Under the pieces are notes generated by a model. The model worked only from the letters and a program-made list of their open reading frames with translations, had not been told where the DNA came from and made no database searches. A stretch of DNA of 64,000 bases from assembly GCF_902168175.1 (NCBI RefSeq), contig NZ_CABHOU010000069.1, positions 62,001 to 126,000 on the forward strand. The letters are read 5' to 3'. Position 1 is the first letter of the stretch. Every line of letters begins with the position of its first letter. The DNA is from an uncultured Chitinophaga sp. GTDB lineage: Bacteria; Bacteroidota; Bacteroidia; Chitinophagales; Chitinophagaceae. Of the stretch, positions 1-8,593 are shown one piece after another. A program made the translations under genes and the position numbers.

Positions 1-171
1 TGGAACGAGCTGAATAACGTAATTTTGCGGAACGACCTGTTTACGATCGACTTTAAGAACAACAAGCTGATGCAGCTGGAAGTGCTGGACGAAATAGGAA
101 CTGTAGAAACATCAGACATCAATACATTTTGTGTTCAACGCCTCGGCAAAAAGGCAGACACTAACAGTTAA
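1..171 (+). CDS. C-terminal end of an unidentified protein
   Basis: Reading frame 1 is open from the window edge to the TAA at 169-171, giving 56 residues of a protein whose start lies outside the window. The visible part is mixed charged/hydrophobic, with the stretch KLMQLEVLDEIGTVE, and has no membrane segment or motif that I can assign. It overlaps the longest form of the following radical SAM gene by 41 bases. Either the two are translationally coupled or the radical SAM gene starts later, at TTG 182. Product not recognised; the frame is a likely gene because it is open to the edge and reads like coding sequence. Confidence 0.5.
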   Translation, partial: WNELNNVILRNDLFTIDFKNNKLMQLEVLDEIGTVETSDINTFCVQRLGKKADTNS

Positions 172-1477
172 ACAATTACAATTGGATATCGCACCTTACA
201 TATTATACTCCGACGGAAAAGGTAATATTTTCGAAGACCTTTCGCTCCATGTAACCGGCCGCAGTGGCTGGGACGCTATGCCCATACCCGACGACGAGTG
301 GATAGAGCTGCCGGAAGGCGGCCAGTTGTACGAACTGCCGGGAAGAAGAGGTATTGGCATCGACGTGGAAACCGGGGATATGGCATTGTGCGATAAAGGC
401 TGGGCCGTTGCGGCATTCATTCCGCCTGCGCATACCGGTTATTATATAGCTGCTTACGAAACACTGGCCGACGCGCCTACCCTGCCCCTGTTCTGCTACA
501 CCGCAGTAGGCTGGTACGACGGTAAGTTTTATGTACCTGCCCGCCGTGTAGAGCAGGACATTCGCCAGGAATGCGCCGGCTTTGATGATAAAAAAGTAAA
601 AGAGGGTGTAAAGGAATTGCAGAAGGCATACCCGCACAACCGCCTGGTGAGTCACCTCGCGAACAACTGTGCGCTTACTTACCACTGCCCCGCCGCCCGT
701 AACTATTTTATGGGAAGATGGGAGTGCCCTATCCCCTCTTCACCTGCCTGTAACGCCAACTGTGTAGGTTGCATCTCCTTCCAGCCGGAAGAAGAAACGA
801 TCGTGAGCACGCAGGACCGTCTTACGTTTAAACCGACGGCCCAGGAAATCGTAGAGTTTACGGTACCTCACCTGGAAACAGCGCCCTACCCGATCGTAAG
901 TTTTGGTCAGGGTTGCGAAGGCGAGCCTTTGCTGATGTGGGAAACCATTCGGGAGTCTATCATCGAAATGCGTAAACACACACCGAAAGGAAGCATCAAC
1001 ATCAATACCAACGGAAGTAAACCCAACGCCGTAAGAGCCTTGTGCGAAGCTGGCCTTAACAGCATACGTGTAAGCCTTAACTCTGCGCGCGAACATATCT
1101 ATACACCGTACTACCGCCCGAACAACTACCGCTTCGAAGACATCATCGAAAGCCTGAAAGTGGTACGCGAATTCGGCGGCTGGACTTCCATCAACTACTT
1201 CGTATTCCCCGGTATGACCGATAGCGTGGAAGAATATGAAGCACTGCGCAAGCTGATACGCGAAACAGGCCTGAACATGATCCAGTGGCGTAACTTTAAT
1301 ATCGACCCAGACTGGTACCTCGGTAAGATCGGGGCCGGTGAAACGGGTGAGATATTAGGCATGAAGCAACTGATGGACCTGATCCAGGAAGAATTTCCTG
1401 ATCTGAAGTACGGTTACTTTAACCCTCCAATGGAAAGGATTAAGGGCGATTACGAAGCAGACTTCGCGCACTACTAG
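131..1477 (+). CDS. Radical SAM protein
   Basis: A protein of about 448 residues with the radical SAM cluster motif CNANCVGC (Cys207, Cys211, Cys214 counted from GTG 131), which binds the [4Fe-4S] cluster that cleaves S-adenosylmethionine. After it come 'FGQGCEGEPLL', the usual glycine-rich SAM-contact strand, and 'NINTNGSKPNAVRALCEAG', typical of the central barrel. The roughly 200 residues before the cluster are an N-terminal extension of unknown role. The substrate cannot be deduced. The start is uncertain: GTG 131 overlaps the preceding gene by 41 bases, while TTG 182 sits just after that gene's stop. The stop overlaps the convergent MFS gene by four bases (CTAG, 1474-1477). Confidence 0.85.
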   Translation: MFNASAKRQTLTVKQLQLDIAPYILYSDGKGNIFEDLSLHVTGRSGWDAMPIPDDEWIELPEGGQLYELPGRRGIGIDVETGDMALCDKGWAVAAFIPPAHTGYYIAAYETLADAPTLPLFCYTAVGWYDGKFYVPARRVEQDIRQECAGFDDKKVKEGVKELQKAYPHNRLVSHLANNCALTYHCPAARNYFMGRWECPIPSSPACNANCVGCISFQPEEETIVSTQDRLTFKPTAQEIVEFTVPHLETAPYPIVSFGQGCEGEPLLMWETIRESIIEMRKHTPKGSININTNGSKPNAVRALCEAGLNSIRVSLNSAREHIYTPYYRPNNYRFEDIIESLKVVREFGGWTSINYFVFPGMTDSVEEYEALRKLIRETGLNMIQWRNFNIDPDWYLGKIGAGETGEILGMKQLMDLIQEEFPDLKYGYFNPPMERIKGDYEADFAHY

Positions 1478-2685
1478 GCTTCTTTTACCACTCTTTGCCA
1501 TAACCACCTGAAACCTGCAAAGGTTAACAGGCAAAGTACGCTCGTTACCAGCCACCAGTTGGTAAAGCCCACCCATTGTGCCATACGCGAACCAAGTGTA
1601 GGCGCAATAATGTGTGCCACAGAGTAAGAGATCGTGTATAAAGCCGCGTACTGGCCCCGGTTATGCGAGGCACTGCGCGATATCCAGAATGAGTTCATAA
1701 ACGGCAATGTCATCATTTCCCCGAAGGTGATGGCGCCCATAAACAGGAAGGCCACCCATATCTGCTGTGGTAATAATACAAAGCCCAGGAAACACACCGC
1801 TTCCAGTAAAAGTCCGTAACCGATGAACACCAGGCTATGCCGCTTACCATCCAGTTTAAATATCAGCAACATCTCTACCAGCGCTATCAGCAGCCCGTTC
1901 ACCGACATACAAATGCCGATCAGGAACTCGTTCATGTGTAACGTTTCCTTGAAGTACACCGGCACGATGGTGAACATCTGGAAGAAGCAAACGGCGTTGA
2001 TCATACACAGGAAAATGAATACCAGGTAAGGTTTGTCGCGGTAAGCAGAACCACTGGTCATCAGCGGCGTATCGGTATGATGTTCTTCTTTATTGGCTTT
2101 AGACGGATCGAGTAAAAAGTGGATCAGGAACGCCGCGACCACACAACTGGCCCCATCTACCCAAAACAAAAGGTCGTAGCTGATGCTGGCGAGTATACCG
2201 CCAATAGCGGGGCCAATCGCGAATCCCAGGTTGATAGCTAGGCGGTTAAGCGAATAGGCCCGGGTACGGGTGGTGGCATTGCTGTAATGAGCGATAGCGG
2301 AAGCATTGGCCGGACGGAAAGCTTCGCCCACAGAGGCCATACAGAAAATACAAAGCATGATACTGTGCAGGGAGCGCATCTGCCCTAACAGAATGAAGAA
2401 AAGTCCGTTTACGAAAAGGCTCCAGAACTGCACACGCGCAAAACCGATAGTGTCAGTGAGTTTACCACCTGCGTAAGCGCCGATTACCGCTCCTGCTCCA
2501 AAACATGCCATTACCAGGCCCGCATCGGCGAGCGAGAAATGCAGGTGTTGCGTGAGGTACACCGTCATAAAAGGAATGACCATCGCGCCGCTTCTGTTAA
2601 TGAGCAGCACGAGCGACAGCAGCCAGGTAGATGGGGACAAACCTCCGTAAGCGCCACGGTACAGCGCAATTGTTTTGTTAAGCAT
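1474..2685 (-). CDS. MFS transporter, drug/H+ antiporter-like
   Basis: A polytopic inner-membrane protein of about 403 residues with roughly twelve hydrophobic segments. The loop after the second helix reads 'GAYAGGKLTDTIGFARV', a version of the MFS loop 2-3 signature (G-x3-D-x-x-G-x-R), and 'SVGEAFRPANASAIAHY' resembles the helix-5 region of DHA1-type exporters. It probably moves a small compound by proton antiport; the substrate is unknown. A GTG lies three codons upstream at 2694, but ATG 2685 is preferred because it begins a normal N-terminus (MLNKTIALYRG). Its 3' end overlaps the convergent radical SAM gene by four bases. Confidence 0.85.
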   Translation of the reverse strand: MLNKTIALYRGAYGGLSPSTWLLSLVLLINRSGAMVIPFMTVYLTQHLHFSLADAGLVMACFGAGAVIGAYAGGKLTDTIGFARVQFWSLFVNGLFFILLGQMRSLHSIMLCIFCMASVGEAFRPANASAIAHYSNATTRTRAYSLNRLAINLGFAIGPAIGGILASISYDLLFWVDGASCVVAAFLIHFLLDPSKANKEEHHTDTPLMTSGSAYRDKPYLVFIFLCMINAVCFFQMFTIVPVYFKETLHMNEFLIGICMSVNGLLIALVEMLLIFKLDGKRHSLVFIGYGLLLEAVCFLGFVLLPQQIWVAFLFMGAITFGEMMTLPFMNSFWISRSASHNRGQYAALYTISYSVAHIIAPTLGSRMAQWVGFTNWWLVTSVLCLLTFAGFRWLWQRVVKEA

Positions 2686-2744
2686 AGTGATCACGCGAAG
2701 CTACGCTGAGGCGTATCAAATTCCAAATACTGCCCGCACATTTG

Positions 2745-2752
2745 TACCTTTG
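2745..2752 (+). promoter_or_regulatory. Bacteroidota -7 element, likely leaderless promoter
   Basis: TACCTTTG matches the Bacteroidota -7 consensus TAnnTTTG exactly. Only CGCGC separates it from ATG 2758, so the predicted transcription start falls at or next to the start codon, implying a leaderless or nearly leaderless mRNA. No good -33 TTTG box was found about 20 bases upstream. Confidence 0.5.
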
Positions 2753-2757
2753 CGCGC

Positions 2758-3531
2758 ATGTTGGAAACTTCAATACTCGTGTTGTGCGCCTTTTCTTTCT
2801 GCGCAGGCTTTGTGGATGCGATCGTAGGCGGCGGAGGTCTTATTCAAACACCTGCCCTGCTGTTTCTTTTTCCCAGCTACCCGGTGCCCGCACTGCTGGG
2901 CACTACGAAAATACCTTCCTTTTCAGGTACCGCACTGGCCACGTACACCTATTCCAAAAAGGTGCGCATGCACACCAAACTGCTGATCGTAATGGGTATC
3001 ACAGCTTTTGCCGCTTCCTTTTTAGGTTCGTCGATGGTGAGCAAACTGCCTAACCAATTCCTGAAACCGTTTATGTTGTGTGTGCTGGTAGGCATCGCTA
3101 TTTATACTTTCCTCAACAAAGGTTTCGGGCAAAATACCGAAGCCAGGCCGCCGGTGCGTAACGCCTGGCCGTTAAGCATTGCCATAGTAGCTGTTATTGG
3201 CTTTTACGACGGGTTCTTCGGGCCCGGTACCGGTAGCTTTTTTATTTTATTATTTGTGGGAGTGATGGGATTGGACTTCCTGCACGCCAGTGCGCATGCA
3301 AAAAGTGTGAACCTGGCTACCAATATGGCTTCCATCATCTACTTTGGTGTAAAAGGTTTAATTATCTGGAAGATGGCGATACCCATGGCTATCAGTAACC
3401 TCTGCGGCTCTTTCTTCGGTGCCAGGCTGGCGATATTAAAGGGTAATAAGATGGTGCGCTACTTTTTCCTGGCGGTGATTTGCTGCACCATACTGCGGTT
3501 TGCGTACGATCTGTTCATCAAAGGGCAATAA
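2758..3531 (+). CDS. TSUP (TauE/SafE) family membrane permease
   Basis: 257 residues, largely hydrophobic, with about seven to eight membrane segments. The N-terminal 'CAGFVDAIVGGGGLIQTPALL' region is the diagnostic TSUP pattern (G-x-x-D-a-x-x-G-G-G-G), and the mirrored second half has 'GFYDGFFGPGTGSFFILLF', the repeated signature of the family. TSUP proteins export or import sulfur compounds such as sulfite, sulfoacetate or thiosulfate, and other small anions. Nothing nearby identifies the substrate. It is preceded by its own -7 element and followed 96 bases later by the TonB-like gene. Confidence 0.88.
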   Translation: MLETSILVLCAFSFCAGFVDAIVGGGGLIQTPALLFLFPSYPVPALLGTTKIPSFSGTALATYTYSKKVRMHTKLLIVMGITAFAASFLGSSMVSKLPNQFLKPFMLCVLVGIAIYTFLNKGFGQNTEARPPVRNAWPLSIAIVAVIGFYDGFFGPGTGSFFILLFVGVMGLDFLHASAHAKSVNLATNMASIIYFGVKGLIIWKMAIPMAISNLCGSFFGARLAILKGNKMVRYFFLAVICCTILRFAYDLFIKGQ

Positions 3532-3584
3532 GCAGCGCAGTTTACCGTTCCCTTAAAAACACCCATCAGCTTAAAGAAAAATAC

Positions 3585-3592
3585 TAACTTTG
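3585..3592 (+). promoter_or_regulatory. Bacteroidota -7 element before the TonB-like gene
   Basis: TAACTTTG matches TAnnTTTG. The predicted transcription start near 3598 leaves a leader of about 30 bases to ATG 3628. No clear -33 box is present. Confidence 0.4.
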
Positions 3593-3627
3593 GATGCCTC
3601 CGGCAGGAGCTGTGAAATATATTCATC

Positions 3628-4521
3628 ATGAAGGAACAAACGCAACAGAAGAAAACAAAAGCATTGATAGTGACGTTGGTCGTGCATGCAGCCATATTGG
3701 CCATATTGCTCTTCATTCCATTGTCGCATCCTGCTGCGCCGCTTCCAAACCAGGAACTGGGGATGGAAGTAAACCTGGGTACTTCAGATGATGGTATGGG
3801 TGATGAACAACCACTGAACCCGAACCCTCCTGCTGCTTCGGCACCTGCACGAACGCCGCAGTCGGCACCGGTTGCACAGGCAACGGAGCAGGGCAATACA
3901 GAGGAACTGGCCACTCAAAACGAAGAAGACGCCCCCGAGGTGCCTACTCCGCCTAAACCAGCACCTCCGAAAGAGCATCCTAAAACCATTATGCCGAAAC
4001 CGGAAAAGGCCAAACCAAAACCGGTAGAAGCTCCCAAACCGACACCTGCTCCTCCTGCGCCTAAACCTAAAGCAATATTCACCTCTAACGGTACATCTAC
4101 CGCCACTAACTCCGGTAACGGCGCTAATGGCTCTAATAATTCCAATGGTGAAGGCAATACCGGTAAACCCGGCGACCGTGGTAAAATCAATGGCGATCCA
4201 AACGCCAAAGGTTACGATGGTGATGGTGGTACAGGTAATACAAGAGGCACCTCTAATCTCCGTTTGTCGGGCCGCAGCCTGTTGCACGCCCCCAGCCCGT
4301 CGTTCAGCGGCAGGGAAAGTGGTTATATTGCGGTAGATATTAAAGTAGACCGTTCGGGTAATGTTACGGCTGCCACCTACAATCCTAAAGGTTCCACCCT
4401 CAACAACCAGTCACTTATTACCATTGCTGTTAACGCAGCAAAAGAAATCCGTTACAACGCAAATCCCGAAGCGGCGGAAATTCAGTTCGGTAAAATTCGC
4501 TTTTATTTCAAAGGACAGTAG
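3628..4521 (+). CDS. TonB-like energy-transducing protein
   Basis: 297 residues with the TonB plan. A short cytoplasmic N-terminus is followed by one membrane anchor at about residues 12-30 (ALIVTLVVHAAILAILLF). A long Pro/Lys/Ala-rich periplasmic spacer covers about residues 60-150, then a Gly/Asn-rich linker to about 210. The compact C-terminal domain contains 'GYIAVDIKVDRSGNVTAATY', the beta-alpha-beta core that contacts TonB boxes or the periplasm. Such proteins couple the proton-motive force, through ExbB/ExbD, to outer-membrane TonB-dependent receptors. No exbB/exbD genes are adjacent in this window, which is unusual for Bacteroidota tonB loci, where they normally precede it. Confidence 0.8.
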   Translation: MKEQTQQKKTKALIVTLVVHAAILAILLFIPLSHPAAPLPNQELGMEVNLGTSDDGMGDEQPLNPNPPAASAPARTPQSAPVAQATEQGNTEELATQNEEDAPEVPTPPKPAPPKEHPKTIMPKPEKAKPKPVEAPKPTPAPPAPKPKAIFTSNGTSTATNSGNGANGSNNSNGEGNTGKPGDRGKINGDPNAKGYDGDGGTGNTRGTSNLRLSGRSLLHAPSPSFSGRESGYIAVDIKVDRSGNVTAATYNPKGSTLNNQSLITIAVNAAKEIRYNANPEAAEIQFGKIRFYFKGQ

Positions 4522-4655
4522 TGCTTCGCTACTTGTTTAAGCAATAAATGTCCATTTTCGGGCCTGTTTTTTGCATCTCCAACATTCATGGGATAAACAA
4601 TCCAATAAGCGATATTAGATTCGCGTTATAGGACGAACGCCCGTTAAACAGGACC

Positions 4656-6137
4656 ATGATATTGCGATACACGATTAGATTGCTTACTATTGCCGGCTTT
4701 ACGTTAGCTACCAGTCATGCCTACGCGCAGATGTTTCCGGGCTATCAAAACAGTCATTTTGCCGGTATTCACGGCATTAGCTCCAACCCTGCCGCCGCTG
4801 CAGGCACCCGTTATAAATGGGACGTTAACATTATTGGCCTCGATGTAAAGGCAGGCAACACGTATGTGAAGGCAGCCAAATCAAGCCTCTTCGCCCCTCC
4901 CGAAAAGTTTGTGCGCGATGAAGATTACTTCCTGGATACAGGCGCTACGTACAAGCAGTATGCCTGGGGCTCGGTGGATATCATGATGCCTTCCGTATTG
5001 TATTCGATCAACACAGAATCGTCGGTCGCTTTTAGCTGGAGAGTCAGGGCCATGGGCAACGGTGGTGGCATCGAAACCTCTACTGCTAACCTGTTAGCGG
5101 AAAACTTCCCGGACAACCCGAAATACTTTAACCGTAATATAGATGAAAAGTACGGCGTTGGCGCCGCACACGCCTGGAACGAGTTTGGGTTTACCTATGC
5201 ACGTACCATCCGCAACGACATTAGCGGCCGCTGGAAAGGTGGCGCTACCCTTAAGTTCCTGAGCGGCTTTGGTGCCGGATATGGCGCACAACGTAACAGC
5301 GCATTACGCCTTATCAATAATCGCTTTGCGGACGTGGAAGGAGAAGTGTTTTTCGGTTACAACCAGGAACTGGACGATGCAGACGATGGCTGGCAAAATG
5401 CAGTAGGACTGTTTAAAAACCCGGGGGTAGCCCTCGACCTGGGCCTTATTTATGAATGGCGACCCGATAACGACGGTTTCGGCAGCAGGTACGACGACGA
5501 AAGCGCCTGGAACCCAGACTCCGACGATTTCAAAGCACGCCTCGGCATTTCTATTACAGATATTGGCGGCATCAGTTACACGAAGTCGGAAAGCAGCCGG
5601 GACCTCGCACTGGACAATAAAAACTTTCCGATAGATGCATTGAGGAAGGTACGCGGCGAAAGCTTATCACAATACCTTAACCGTGTAGGCACCTACTTCC
5701 AGGAAGTTCCCTCCAAAGATAAATTTTATATGAACCTGCCTACAGCCCTTAACCTGATGGCAGACTATAATATCAACGACCGCTTCTTCGTATCGGCCAA
5801 CGCTTCCATTGCTTTAAACAGTTTTACCAAAGACGATCACAAAACTTACGCCCTTACACAACTCCAGATAACACCCCGTTACGATATTAACATGTTCGGC
5901 GCTTACCTGCCCTTACAGGTAAACCGTTTCGGCCAGGCCGATGCAGGTGTAGTGCTGCGCGCAGGTCCGCTGGTAATAGGTTCCGCCAGTATTTTCAGTA
6001 ACCTGATGAGGCAAAAGATCAATCATGCCGATGCTTTTGTAGCTTTGCGGTTAATTCCCATTCATTTTAATAAAGGTGGAGGAGGATGGTTCGGCAAAAA
6101 AGCAAGACCTGGCATAGACTGCCCTCCGATGCCCTGA
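4656..6137 (+). CDS. DUF5723 family outer-membrane protein
   Basis: 493 residues with a signal peptide (MILRYTIRLLTIAGFTLATS, cleavage after AYA). The mature start, 'QMFPGYQNSHFAGIHGISSNPAAAA', is the hallmark of DUF5723, resembling the N-terminal NPA region of FadL-like and PorP-like beta-barrels. Alternating aromatic/hydrophobic strands follow, consistent with an outer-membrane barrel. Function is not known for the family; a porin or gliding/secretion-related role is only a guess. It lies 134 bases after the TonB-like gene and 19 bases before folC, so the three may be co-transcribed. Confidence 0.75.
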   Translation: MILRYTIRLLTIAGFTLATSHAYAQMFPGYQNSHFAGIHGISSNPAAAAGTRYKWDVNIIGLDVKAGNTYVKAAKSSLFAPPEKFVRDEDYFLDTGATYKQYAWGSVDIMMPSVLYSINTESSVAFSWRVRAMGNGGGIETSTANLLAENFPDNPKYFNRNIDEKYGVGAAHAWNEFGFTYARTIRNDISGRWKGGATLKFLSGFGAGYGAQRNSALRLINNRFADVEGEVFFGYNQELDDADDGWQNAVGLFKNPGVALDLGLIYEWRPDNDGFGSRYDDESAWNPDSDDFKARLGISITDIGGISYTKSESSRDLALDNKNFPIDALRKVRGESLSQYLNRVGTYFQEVPSKDKFYMNLPTALNLMADYNINDRFFVSANASIALNSFTKDDHKTYALTQLQITPRYDINMFGAYLPLQVNRFGQADAGVVLRAGPLVIGSASIFSNLMRQKINHADAFVALRLIPIHFNKGGGGWFGKKARPGIDCPPMP

Positions 6138-6156
6138 GCATTTGAATACCTGAACG

Positions 6157-7443
6157 ATGAATTACCAGCAGACGATCGAATACCTGTACAACCACCTGCC
6201 CATGTTCACGCGCATTGGCGCAGTGGCTTACAAAAAGGACCTTCACAACACGAAGGCCCTGGCAGATATACTACAACACCCGCACAACCAGTTTAAATCC
6301 ATACATATTGCAGGCACTAACGGTAAAGGCTCTGTAAGTCATATGATGGCGGCCGTACTGCAGGAAGCCGGTTACAAAACCGGCCTGTATACCTCGCCAC
6401 ACCTCAAAGACTTCCGTGAGCGCATACGTGTAAACGGGCAGCCCTGCCGCGAAGAATTTGTTGTGGATTTCGTAGCGAGAATGCAGACCGGCATCACCGA
6501 CATCGAGCCCTCCTTTTTTGAACTCACCATGATGATGGCCTTCGAGTATTTTAAAGCCGAAAAGGTAGATATCGCTATCATTGAAACGGGGCTGGGCGGG
6601 CGGCTGGACAGCACCAATATCATCACCCCCGAACTGAGCATCATCACCAATATCAGCTTCGATCACATGCACATCCTGGGCGACACTTTGCCCAAAATAG
6701 CATTTGAGAAAGCAGGCATCATTAAACTGGGTGTGCCGGTAGTGATAGGCGAAACACAGGACGAAGTGAAAGATATATTCCTGGAAACTGCGGAACGTAA
6801 TAAAGCGGAAATCCACTTCGCGGACCAGCAATGGCGCGTAGTAGGCCGCGAACCTGCACAGGAAAGCCTGACCCTCAACATACTCGAAGATGTAAATCCA
6901 GAGGCCAAAACCTTTACACTCGACCTTACCGGTCATTACCAGGAAAAGAACCTATTGTCCGTACTAACGGCTACCAACATACTGCGTAAACAAGGCTGGC
7001 AGATCAGCGATGCACAGCTGGCCGCAGGCCTGTCGAACGTGAAAGTGCGCACAGGTATACGCGGGCGCTGGGATGTAATTGCCCAACATCCGTACACCGT
7101 GCTGGACGTAGGGCATAACGAAGCCGGTATGCAGGAAATACTGCAACAGCTTACGCTTGTGAACTATAAAAAGCTGCACATTGTTACCGGTTTTGTGAGT
7201 GATAAAGATGTAAGTAAGGCGCTGGCTTTGTTGCCAGGTTTTGCGGAATACTACTTTACCAAAGCGCAGATTCCACGCGCCATGAATGAGCAGGAACTGT
7301 ACGCGCTGGCGCAGGAGAAAGGTCTTAGTGGCACTACCTACCCTACTGTGGCCGAAGCGTTTGCCGCCGCGAAGAAAAATGCGTCGGAAGATGATATGAT
7401 ATTAGTCTGCGGAAGTTTCTTTATCGTAGCAGAAGTACTCTAA
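6157..7443 (+). CDS. folC: Bifunctional dihydrofolate/folylpolyglutamate synthase
   Basis: 428 residues, the usual FolC length. It adds glutamate to dihydropteroate and to folates in the cytoplasm, using ATP. The Mur-ligase-type P-loop 'GTNGKGSVSHM' is at about residue 50, followed by 'TSPHLKDFRERIRVNG' (folate-binding loop), 'IETGLGGRLDSTNI' and 'ITNISFDHMHILGDTLPKIAFEKAGI' (metal and ATP loops), and a C-terminal domain with 'LDVGHNEAGMQ'. All landmarks are intact. A strong hairpin terminator begins at its stop codon. Confidence 0.95.
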   Translation: MNYQQTIEYLYNHLPMFTRIGAVAYKKDLHNTKALADILQHPHNQFKSIHIAGTNGKGSVSHMMAAVLQEAGYKTGLYTSPHLKDFRERIRVNGQPCREEFVVDFVARMQTGITDIEPSFFELTMMMAFEYFKAEKVDIAIIETGLGGRLDSTNIITPELSIITNISFDHMHILGDTLPKIAFEKAGIIKLGVPVVIGETQDEVKDIFLETAERNKAEIHFADQQWRVVGREPAQESLTLNILEDVNPEAKTFTLDLTGHYQEKNLLSVLTATNILRKQGWQISDAQLAAGLSNVKVRTGIRGRWDVIAQHPYTVLDVGHNEAGMQEILQQLTLVNYKKLHIVTGFVSDKDVSKALALLPGFAEYYFTKAQIPRAMNEQELYALAQEKGLSGTTYPTVAEAFAAAKKNASEDDMILVCGSFFIVAEVL

Positions 7444-7470
7444 AAAAGGGGATCAGCCGATCCCCTTTTT
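7443..7470. terminator. Bidirectional terminator between folC and NUDIX gene
   Basis: Inverted repeat AAAAAGGGGATC / GATCCCCTTTTT with loop AGCC. The 12-bp stem has A and T tracts on both flanks, so it can end both folC and the convergent NUDIX operon. Confidence 0.85.
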
Positions 7471-8022
7471 CTATTTGAATTTTATTTCGCCCAGCTTTTC
7501 CAGTGCATAGAAAAGGCAGGTAGCATGTAAGCTCTGAATGATCTGGTTGCCCATCAGTAACGCTTTCACTTCTCCCACCGTCATCAGTATCACTTCTATA
7601 TCTTCATTATGATCTAATTGCTGCTCCTGCACCTTTTTACCGCCTGTTGCCAGGAACATGTGGGTAAGGTTGGTATTAGTGGATGGATTAGCCGAAACGG
7701 CGCCCATACTGATCATGTTATCAAAGGCATACCCCGTTTCCTCCAGCAGTTCCCTGCGCATCCCGAATTCAGGATCAGGATCGGTATCGTCCAGCGTGCC
7801 ACCTGGTATTTCGATGAGGGTGCGGCCTATGGCGTGGCGGTATTGCTTTACCATAATGATCTTACCATCTTCAGTAAGCGCTACGGCATTCACCCAATCG
7901 GGGTATTCATGCACATAATAAGCGTCTACGATTTTGCCGTCAGGGGTTTCCGCTTTGTCTTTACGAACGGTAAGCCAGGGTTCTTTGTGTAAGTATTCGG
8001 AGTTCAGTAGTTTCCACTTCAT
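7471..8022 (-). CDS. NUDIX hydrolase, ADP-ribose pyrophosphatase-like
   Basis: 183 residues. The second half of the Nudix box, 'RRELLEETGY', is intact and preceded by 'IEIPGGTLDD', as in ADP-ribose pyrophosphatases (NudF/YffH type). The first half departs from the strict G-x5-E-x7 spacing because of a 'DTDPDPEFGM' stretch, so one or two extra residues lie between the GG and the REL helix. It probably hydrolyses ADP-ribose or a related nucleoside diphosphate in the cytoplasm as a housecleaning enzyme. It is the last gene of a three-gene leftward operon, nine bases after the BstA-like gene. Confidence 0.85.
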   Translation of the reverse strand: MKWKLLNSEYLHKEPWLTVRKDKAETPDGKIVDAYYVHEYPDWVNAVALTEDGKIIMVKQYRHAIGRTLIEIPGGTLDDTDPDPEFGMRRELLEETGYAFDNMISMGAVSANPSTNTNLTHMFLATGGKKVQEQQLDHNEDIEVILMTVGEVKALLMGNQIIQSLHATCLFYALEKLGEIKFK

Positions 8023-8031
8023 AATAATCTG

Positions 8032-8565
8032 CTACCAGCCTTTGCTTTCTTTAAGATGAACGATATGGGTAAGATGGTGACGCCCGTGCCAGCTATAGTT
8101 GGCCAGTGAGTCACGCAGCTTAAAGGTAATGTTATGTTGCGGATGTATGAAACTGCGTTCGAGTTGTTCATCCGTTAGTGCTTCCAGTAAATTGGCCCAG
8201 CGGGTGTGCAGGGCATGCAATAAGGTAACGGACATGTTGATGGGCGTGCGCAGTACGTCAGGCAATTCAGCCCACGCAGCCTCGTCGTACGGCTTTATCA
8301 CCGGCTTATCTTCCGTAAGCGCCAGCTTAAACCTCGTCACCGCATTCGTATGACTGTCGGCCAGGTGATGCACTACCTGCGCTACCGTCCAGCCGCCGGG
8401 GCGGTAAGGGGTTTGGAGCTGATGGGCATCGAGGTTCTGCACCGCTATTTCTATCAGGGTGGGTAACTGCCTGATGTCGTTAATGTAGCGGATCCTGTCT
8501 TTGTCTGTTACCGTGTCCGGCACTTTGAACCGGCCAATGGGATACTTAAGGGATTCCAGGTCCAT
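8032..8565 (-). CDS. YfiT/BstA-type DinB-superfamily metal-dependent protein
   Basis: 177 residues. It begins 'LKYPIGRFKVPD', typical of the YfiT/BstA branch of the DinB four-helix superfamily. The metal-binding histidines are visible in 'QVVHHLADSH' and in the C-terminal 'SWHGRHHLTHIVHL'. Bacillithiol S-transferases of this family conjugate bacillithiol to electrophiles, and several Bacteroidota make bacillithiol. Which thiol is used here cannot be told from sequence. It sits 28 bases after the ABC ATPase gene and nine bases before the NUDIX gene, suggesting a small detoxification operon. Confidence 0.82.
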   Translation of the reverse strand: MDLESLKYPIGRFKVPDTVTDKDRIRYINDIRQLPTLIEIAVQNLDAHQLQTPYRPGGWTVAQVVHHLADSHTNAVTRFKLALTEDKPVIKPYDEAAWAELPDVLRTPINMSVTLLHALHTRWANLLEALTDEQLERSFIHPQHNITFKLRDSLANYSWHGRHHLTHIVHLKESKGW

Positions 8566-8593
8566 AGTCTTTGTGTTTTATAAGGGAGTTTAA

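Noticed and set aside
203..685. Long leftward frames antisense to the radical SAM gene (and similar long antisense frames within fbp, folC, GH35, the PAS kinase and clpB)
   Set aside because: They are shadows of well-supported genes on the other strand, a usual result of codon bias at this base composition.
3594..3791. Rightward 65-codon frame starting at ATG 3594 just after the -7 element
   Set aside because: It overlaps the start of the TonB-like gene out of frame, and its peptide is not protein-like.
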